DNA from: Klebsiella pneumoniae
Lineage (GTDB): Bacteria > Pseudomonadota > Gammaproteobacteria > Ga0077536
Direction: 5' to 3'
DNA: 5,037 nucleotides
NCBI GenBank assembly: GCA_945873015.1
Contig: CAMCBY010000323.1
Coordinates: forward strand, 1-5,037
This document shows, piece by piece, positions 1 to 5,037 of this stretch (the stretch's first letter is position 1; each line of letters opens with the position of its first letter). Both the position numbers and the translations under genes were made by a program. The notes under the pieces are model-generated. The model ran no database searches, was not told the DNA's origin, and was given only the letters and a program-made list of their open reading frames with translations.

Positions 1-2049
<2,049 letters not shown>

Positions 2050-2058
2050 AGCTGTTGC

Positions 2059-2097
2059 CACCCCGGAGCGCGCAATGCGCTCCGGGGTGTTTCATTT
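2059..2097 (+). terminator. Rho-independent terminator of acnA
   Basis: A perfect 13-bp inverted repeat (CACCCCGGAGCGC at 2059-2071 and its complement at 2077-2089) encloses the 5-base loop GCAAT. It is followed directly by TTTCATTT at 2090-2097. It begins 9 bases after the acnA stop codon. The T-rich tract is on the plus-strand side only; the other side gives no comparable tract, so termination is probably one-directional. Confidence 0.92.
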
Positions 2098-2101
2098 GAG
2101 T

Positions 2102-2119
2102 GTGCGAATGAATTCGCAC
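2102..2119. repeat. Short REP-like palindrome
   Basis: GTGCGAA (2102-2108) and TTCGCAC (2113-2119) form a perfect 7-bp stem with the 4-base loop TGAA, 12 bases after the acnA terminator stem. There is no T tract behind it, so it is not a typical terminator. Intergenic palindromes with a GCGAATGAATTCGC-like core resemble REP elements of some gammaproteobacteria. That assignment is inference, because only one copy lies in this window. It could equally be a protein-binding site. Confidence 0.4.
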
Positions 2120-2248
2120 CTGCAGCGGGTGTGGAATCATCTGCACATTCATCCACTCACCTGTCACTTAAGCCAGATCAACTCCCGCGCTCCCCACGCT
2201 TGCGCCAGCCGCAAAACCTGCGCCATCCTGCGCTCCATCTTCCCTGGT

Positions 2249-2312
2249 GCGATGACCCCATTCCCATGAAAAAACCGCTGCCCCAGCTCAAAACGGCGAT
2301 GACGCCCTTCCC
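2249..2312 (+). repeat. Imperfect 17-base direct repeat flanking the CBS gene start
   Basis: Bases 2249-2265 and 2296-2312 match at 15 of 17 positions, and their start points are 47 bases apart. Both copies encode Met-Thr-Pro-Phe-Pro. The second copy is in frame in the CBS gene (residues 12-16). The first is out of frame, and its five codons end in a TGA (2267-2269) that overlaps the CBS gene's ATG at 2266. The matches are seen directly; whether this reflects duplication, a leader peptide or chance is unknown. Confidence 0.5.
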
Positions 2313-2673
2313 TTATTCCATCGATATCGAAGCCGACTTGGGCGCCGCGCAGGCAGTCCTCAGCGAACATGACTTTCATCATTTGCCGGTGACTGAAGCA
2401 GGTGAACTGGTGGGCATGCTGACCGCCGGCCAACTCGCGGCGGGCGGTGCCACACATTTGCGCGGACTGTGTAACGCCGAACCCTATATCGTCGACATCA
2501 ACGAACGGCTGGCGGAAGTGTTGAATTCGATGGCGAAGCTACGCGTCGACGCCGCCATTGTGGTCAAACATGGCAAGCTTGCGGGTGTGTTTACCGCGGC
2601 CGATGCCTGTCGTGTGTTTGCCGCGCTACTGGATGTGCTCGAACCGCCGCCCGGCGACGACCTAGTGGCCTGA
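2266..2673 (+). CDS. Small tandem CBS-domain protein
   Basis: This 135-residue protein consists almost entirely of two CBS domains. CBS pairs commonly bind adenine nucleotides (AMP, ATP, S-adenosylmethionine) and act as energy or ligand sensors. The first domain covers about residues 8-56, with AMTPFPYSID at its start, HHLPV near 38-42 and the GELVGMLT strand. The second covers about 66-122, with the pattern VDAAIVVKHGKLAGVFTAADACRVF. No catalytic domain, membrane segment or signal peptide is visible, so it is probably a soluble cytoplasmic regulator; its partner and ligand are unknown. I chose the ATG at 2266 because the next (2299) would cut into the first CBS motif. The open frame upstream to 2131 has a proline/serine/histidine-rich composition unlike a conserved domain. 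No good Shine-Dalgarno sequence precedes 2266; the nearest purine-rich bases (GGTG, 2246-2249) are 16 bases away. The family call is firm; the start is moderately sure. Confidence 0.85.
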   Translation: MKKPLPQLKTAMTPFPYSIDIEADLGAAQAVLSEHDFHHLPVTEAGELVGMLTAGQLAAGGATHLRGLCNAEPYIVDINERLAEVLNSMAKLRVDAAIVVKHGKLAGVFTAADACRVFAALLDVLEPPPGDDLVA

Positions 2674-2710
2674 ACGCTCGCACTGCGGTGGCGGCACGCT
2701 CAGATACGGA

Positions 2711-2716
2711 TACAAT
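2711..2716 (+). promoter_or_regulatory. Candidate -10 element upstream of arfB
   Basis: TACAAT matches the sigma-70 -10 consensus at 5 of 6 positions and lies about 100 bases before the arfB start, in the gap after the CBS gene. It sits inside a small inverted repeat, CGGAT-ACA-ATCCG (2707-2719). No convincing -35 hexamer is found at 16-18 bases upstream, so this is a weak call; arfB may instead be read through from the CBS gene. Confidence 0.3.
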
Positions 2717-2812
2717 CCGCCGCTCGCCGTGCTGACGCCGAACAGGTGATTTTTGCCAGTCTGTTCGCGCATCGTGCAGGCACACCGACCACGAGCCTTT
2801 TGGCAGGATCCC

Positions 2813-3235
2813 ATGGCGACCATCACCATCACGCCGACACTCAGTATCGACGAACAGGAAATCGACCTGACCGCAGTGCGCGCCCAGGGGCCCGGCGGGC
2901 AGAACGTCAATAAAGTCTCGTCGGCCATTTCGCTGCGTTTCGACATCCATGGCTCGTCGCTGCCGGAGCGCTACAAACTGGCGTTGATGGCGCTCGCTGA
3001 CAAACGGATTACCCGCGCCGGCGTGGTCACCATCAAAGCGCAGCGTTTTCGTACCCAGGAAGGCAACCGCGAGGATGCCATACAACGGCTGGTCGACTTG
3101 ATTGTGCGCGCTGGCACGCGCCAGAAGCCGCGCGTCGCGACCAAACCAAGCCGTGCGGCCAAGGCCAAACGCGTCGATGAAAAAAAGCAGCGCGCCGGCA
3201 TCAAGAGCCTGCGCCGCAAGCCGGCGGACGACTAG
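2813..3235 (+). CDS. arfB: Alternative ribosome-rescue factor B (peptidyl-tRNA hydrolase ArfB/YaeJ)
   Basis: ArfB enters ribosomes stalled at the end of a truncated mRNA and hydrolyses the peptidyl-tRNA, releasing the nascent chain without a stop codon. The GGQ motif (Gly28-Gly29-Gln30) sits in the family signature RAQGPGGQNVNKVSSAI (residues 23-39). The class-I release-factor-like catalytic domain spans about residues 10-100. After it comes a strongly basic tail (about 101-136, many Lys and Arg). In the known family this tail occupies the empty mRNA entry channel, which explains codon-independent action. At 140 residues it equals the length of E. coli ArfB. The ATG at 2813 is preferred over the in-frame ATG at 2753: AGGA lies at 2805-2808, four bases upstream, and the family begins near MATITIT; the extra 20 upstream residues look non-coding. 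The complete tail distinguishes it from RF1/RF2, which are far longer. The gene ends head-on against the DUF4404 gene, both stops lying in CTAG at 3232-3235. Confidence 0.94.
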   Translation: MATITITPTLSIDEQEIDLTAVRAQGPGGQNVNKVSSAISLRFDIHGSSLPERYKLALMALADKRITRAGVVTIKAQRFRTQEGNREDAIQRLVDLIVRAGTRQKPRVATKPSRAAKAKRVDEKKQRAGIKSLRRKPADD

Positions 3236-3483
3236 ATGCCGAGATTGCTCAAGGTCACCATCATATCGTTCAGAATTGCGGTGACGCGCGGATGCTCGAC
3301 CTCGAAGGTCTCGACCCGTCGCTTCAATTCACCCGTGACACCTTCGTCCTGGGCTGAGATCTGAACTTCGATATCGTCGATCAGCGTTTGCAGGCGTGGT
3401 TGAACCTCGGTACCCGCGCGTTCCAGGGCCGCGAGTTCCTCGCGCAGACGGGTCAGCAGCAACTCGAGTTGTTCGCGACTCAT
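3232..3483 (-). CDS. DUF4404 family small protein
   Basis: This is a small, mostly helical protein of 83 residues from the chosen start. It opens with a charged, leucine-rich helix (MSREQLELLLTRLREELAAL, likely coiled-coil-forming) and ends in FEVEHPRVTAILNDMMVTLSNLGI. The HP..T..LN....LS.LGI ending is the pattern I recognise for DUF4404, a proteobacterial family without a known function. No signal peptide or membrane segment is visible. Two starts are possible. The ATG at 3492 has GGAG only one base before it, which is too close. The ATG at 3483 has the same GGAG (3494-3497) ten bases upstream and gives the usual MSREQ beginning, so I prefer it; the longer form would have 86 residues. The gene lies downstream of hemW in the same direction after about 110 bases, with a likely promoter of its own. 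Its stop overlaps the arfB stop on the other strand. Confidence 0.8.
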   Translation of the reverse strand: MSREQLELLLTRLREELAALERAGTEVQPRLQTLIDDIEVQISAQDEGVTGELKRRVETFEVEHPRVTAILNDMMVTLSNLGI

Positions 3484-3515
3484 GGATGACATACTCCGGC
3501 AATGATTCGGGTTTG

Positions 3516-3521
3516 AGTATA
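3516..3521 (-). promoter_or_regulatory. Candidate -10 element for the DUF4404 gene
   Basis: On the minus strand, TATACT (3521 down to 3516) matches the sigma-70 -10 consensus at 5 of 6 positions. It lies about 32 bases before the preferred ATG, leaving a short leader that contains the GGAG ribosome-binding site. The -35 region is weak: GTGACT (3541-3536) matches 4 of 6 but gives a 14-base spacer, while the 16-17 base spacings give AGGTGA or AAGGTG. It suggests the gene can be transcribed separately from hemW. Confidence 0.4.
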
Positions 3522-3570
3522 GAGCAGTCGGCGCCAGTCACCTTGCGCCGTCCTGCGCTAGAAATAGCCT

Positions 3571-3585
3571 GCTGCGCGCCGCAGC
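3571..3585 (-). terminator. Weak hairpin after hemW, possible terminator
   Basis: A 6-bp GC-rich stem (GCTGCG and CGCAGC) with a 3-base loop lies 12 bases beyond the hemW stop. On the minus strand it is followed by AGGCTATTTCT, which has only a broken T tract offset by a few bases. It may attenuate rather than terminate the rdgB-hemW transcript. The stem is seen; the role is inferred. Confidence 0.3.
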
Positions 3586-3597
3586 CCCTGACGCAGA

Positions 3598-4770
3598 TCA
3601 GTTAGATTCGGCATCGGGCTCTGCATCGAGACTGGTAAACAGCAATTGCAAGTCGTTCAGAAAACGAAAGCCGAGCGCGGTCGGCCACACACGCGCGTCG
3701 TCCTGTGCCAACCAGCCGCGCGCCAGCGCGATACGCAGCGGTGCTTCGATGGTCGTGAGCGGCAAACCGGTGCGGGCACTGAACAAAGCCAAATCAAAGC
3801 CCTTGGCGAGACGCAGTGCGTTCAACATGAACTCGGTGGCCAGGGTCGCGCCCGCTACGCGCTCTTCGTTTTCGATGGCGCTGCCGTCGCGCGCCGCCTT
3901 CTGATAACGCTCAGGATGGCGGATACGTGTGGTGCGCCAGACTACGCCCGCCGCGTCGGTGCGCTTGCCGTGGGCGCCTGCGCCGATGCCGATGTAATCG
4001 CCAAACAGCCAATAGTTATTGTTATGCCGCGCCGCGCGCTGACTGCGTGCATAAGCTGAAATCTCGTACTGCTGATAGCCACTCTCGGCGAGTAGCGTAA
4101 GACCCGCGTCATAGTCATCGCAGATCTGATCGTGTTCCGGCAGCGGCGGCGGCTGGCGCGCAAAAGCGGTGCCTTCTTCAAGGGTCAACTGATACCAGGA
4201 CAGATGTTCCGGCGCGTGCGCAATCGCCTGCTCGAGGTCACGCAGAGCGTCGCCGGGTGCCGCCTCGGGCAGACCGAACATGAGATCGAGATTGAGATTG
4301 ACGCAACCCGCCTCGCGCGCCATCGCGATCGCGGCGTGGGCCTCAGCCGCGTCATGGACGCGTCCGAGGCGTTGTAGTTGTGCAGCATCAAAGCTCTGTA
4401 TACCCAACGACAGGCGATTGACGCCGGCCGCGATGTAGCCGTGGAAACGTGCGGTTTCGGCGCTGCCGGGGTTAGCCTCCAGGGTCACCTCGACATCCTC
4501 GACAAACTGCGTACGGCTCTTGAGACCTTGCAGCAGATGGGCGATGGCATCGCTACTGAACAGGCTGGGTGTGCCGCCGCCGATGAACACACTGCCAATC
4601 ACCGGCCGCGCCATGCGCGACAGCTCGTCATCGAGGTCGCGCAACAGCATCTCGACATAAACATGTTCCGCCAGCGCGCCACGTGCCTCGTAAGAGTTGA
4701 AGTCGCAATAGGGACACTTGCGCACACACCAGGGCAAATGTACGTACAGCCCGATGGGCAGCTTGTTCAT
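3598..4770 (-). CDS. hemW: Radical SAM family haem chaperone HemW (HemN-like)
   Basis: HemW binds haem and a [4Fe-4S] cluster and is thought to deliver haem to respiratory proteins; it was long annotated as oxygen-independent coproporphyrinogen III oxidase. The 390-residue product has the radical-SAM motif CxxxCxxC at Cys15, Cys19 and Cys22 (LPWCVRKCPYCDFNS). The residue two after the last cysteine is Phe24, where true HemN oxidases have a fourth cysteine; this favours HemW. Further landmarks are FIGGGTPS (62-69), EANPGS (98-103), GVNRLSLGIQSF (116-127), LDLMFGLPEA (161-170), YEISAYAR (225-232), HNNNYW (239-244) and GIGAGAHG (251-258), followed by the C-terminal HemN-type domain. The length is normal for the family. 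The ATG at 4770 is set by a 4-base ATGA overlap with the rdgB stop. Only a poor ribosome-binding site precedes it, so translation is probably coupled to rdgB. The rdgB-hemW order is common in proteobacteria. Confidence 0.95.
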   Translation of the reverse strand: MNKLPIGLYVHLPWCVRKCPYCDFNSYEARGALAEHVYVEMLLRDLDDELSRMARPVIGSVFIGGGTPSLFSSDAIAHLLQGLKSRTQFVEDVEVTLEANPGSAETARFHGYIAAGVNRLSLGIQSFDAAQLQRLGRVHDAAEAHAAIAMAREAGCVNLNLDLMFGLPEAAPGDALRDLEQAIAHAPEHLSWYQLTLEEGTAFARQPPPLPEHDQICDDYDAGLTLLAESGYQQYEISAYARSQRAARHNNNYWLFGDYIGIGAGAHGKRTDAAGVVWRTTRIRHPERYQKAARDGSAIENEERVAGATLATEFMLNALRLAKGFDLALFSARTGLPLTTIEAPLRIALARGWLAQDDARVWPTALGFRFLNDLQLLFTSLDAEPDAESN

Positions 4771-5037
4771 CGCCAGGCCGCACTCACTTCGAGCGCGGCG
4801 CGCAGCGCGCGCAGGGCCTGGCCGCGATGGCTAAGCTGGTTCTTGAGTGTCGGCGACAGTTCGGCAGACGAACAACCCTGGTCAGGCACCAGGAATATCG
4901 GGTCGTAACCAAAACCACCGTCGCCACGCGGCGTGCGCAACAACTGCCCCGGCCAGCTGCCGGTCGCAATCACGGGCAGCGGGTCATCGGCATCGCGCAT
5001 CGCCACCATCACACACACAAAACGACAGCCACGCGCT
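4767..5037 (-). CDS. rdgB: dITP/XTP pyrophosphatase (RdgB/HAM1), 5' part beyond window edge
   Basis: This enzyme hydrolyses non-canonical purine nucleoside triphosphates (dITP, XTP, ITP) to the monophosphate and pyrophosphate, keeping deaminated bases out of DNA and RNA. The C-terminal 89 codons are visible; family members have about 195-200 residues, so slightly more than half is missing off the right edge. The frame stays open to the edge (ARGCRFVCVMVAMRDADDP), so the ATG at 5018 is internal and not the start. Family signatures are the GDGGFGYDPIF block (GGFGYDPIF at 4893-4919), SSAELSPTLKNQLSHRGQAL (substrate-recognition SHR) and the closing helix. The stop TGA (4769-4767) overlaps the hemW ATG as ATGA, indicating one transcript with coupled translation. 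No defect is seen in the visible part. Confidence 0.94.
   Translation of the reverse strand, partial: ARGCRFVCVMVAMRDADDPLPVIATGSWPGQLLRTPRGDGGFGYDPIFLVPDQGCSSAELSPTLKNQLSHRGQALRALRAALEVSAAWR

Noticed and set aside
2131..2265. 45-codon N-terminal extension of the CBS protein
   Set aside because: The composition is Pro/Ser/His/Leu-rich with no domain similarity, and CBS proteins of this type begin close to the MTPFP motif.
2806..2816. Adjacent BamHI and NcoI sites (GGATCCCATGG) at the arfB start, resembling a cloning junction
   Set aside because: The sequence runs on into a normal gene order with matching composition on both sides. The sites arise from an AGGA ribosome-binding site and an ATGG start, so chance is sufficient.
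2591..3085. 164-codon minus-strand frame across the CBS gene end and arfB
   Set aside because: It overlaps the GGQ-bearing arfB and its upstream gap, and shows no family motif.
3942..4181. Several open frames on both strands inside hemW (for example 3646-4059 plus, 4378-4908 plus)
   Set aside because: They overlap hemW and rdgB, whose catalytic motifs are intact, and their translations carry no recognisable family features.
3598..4770. Annotation as coproporphyrinogen III oxidase HemN
   Set aside because: The length is about 390 rather than about 450 residues, and CxxxCxxC is followed by Asp-Phe instead of the extra cysteine of true HemN. HemW is the better fit.

Overview
This window is an ordinary-looking stretch of bacterial chromosome carrying housekeeping genes. 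The DNA is GC-rich and gene-dense. Three things point to a proteobacterium, most likely a gammaproteobacterium: an AcnA-type aconitase, an ArfB ribosome-rescue factor, and an rdgB-hemW pair followed by a DUF4404 gene. I cannot name the genus from sequence alone. I see no mobile element, CRISPR array, tRNA, rRNA or recognisable defence system.

Layout, left to right. Positions 1-2049 (+) hold the C-terminal three quarters of aconitate hydratase A, a TCA-cycle iron-sulfur enzyme, followed by a very strong intrinsic terminator (13-bp perfect stem, T-rich tail). A gap of about 170 bases follows. It holds a short REP-like palindrome and, just before the next gene, a near-copy of that gene's own early codons. 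At 2266-2673 (+) is a small protein consisting of two CBS domains, and at 2813-3235 (+) is arfB, encoding a GGQ peptidyl-tRNA hydrolase that rescues stalled ribosomes.

The right half is on the minus strand. Read in its own direction it runs rdgB (cut by the right edge), hemW, then a DUF4404 gene. rdgB and hemW overlap through ATGA and look like a translationally coupled operon. The DUF4404 gene follows after about 110 bases and has its own plausible promoter. It converges on arfB, and the two genes end in the same palindromic CTAG.

Functionally the genes are unrelated housekeeping roles: central carbon metabolism, ribosome rescue, nucleotide-pool sanitation and haem handling, plus two small proteins of unknown specific role (the CBS protein and DUF4404). 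I found no convincing new system. The best second-look items are the MTPFP mini-ORF/duplication abutting the CBS gene start, the shared CTAG stop, and the palindrome after the aconitase terminator.
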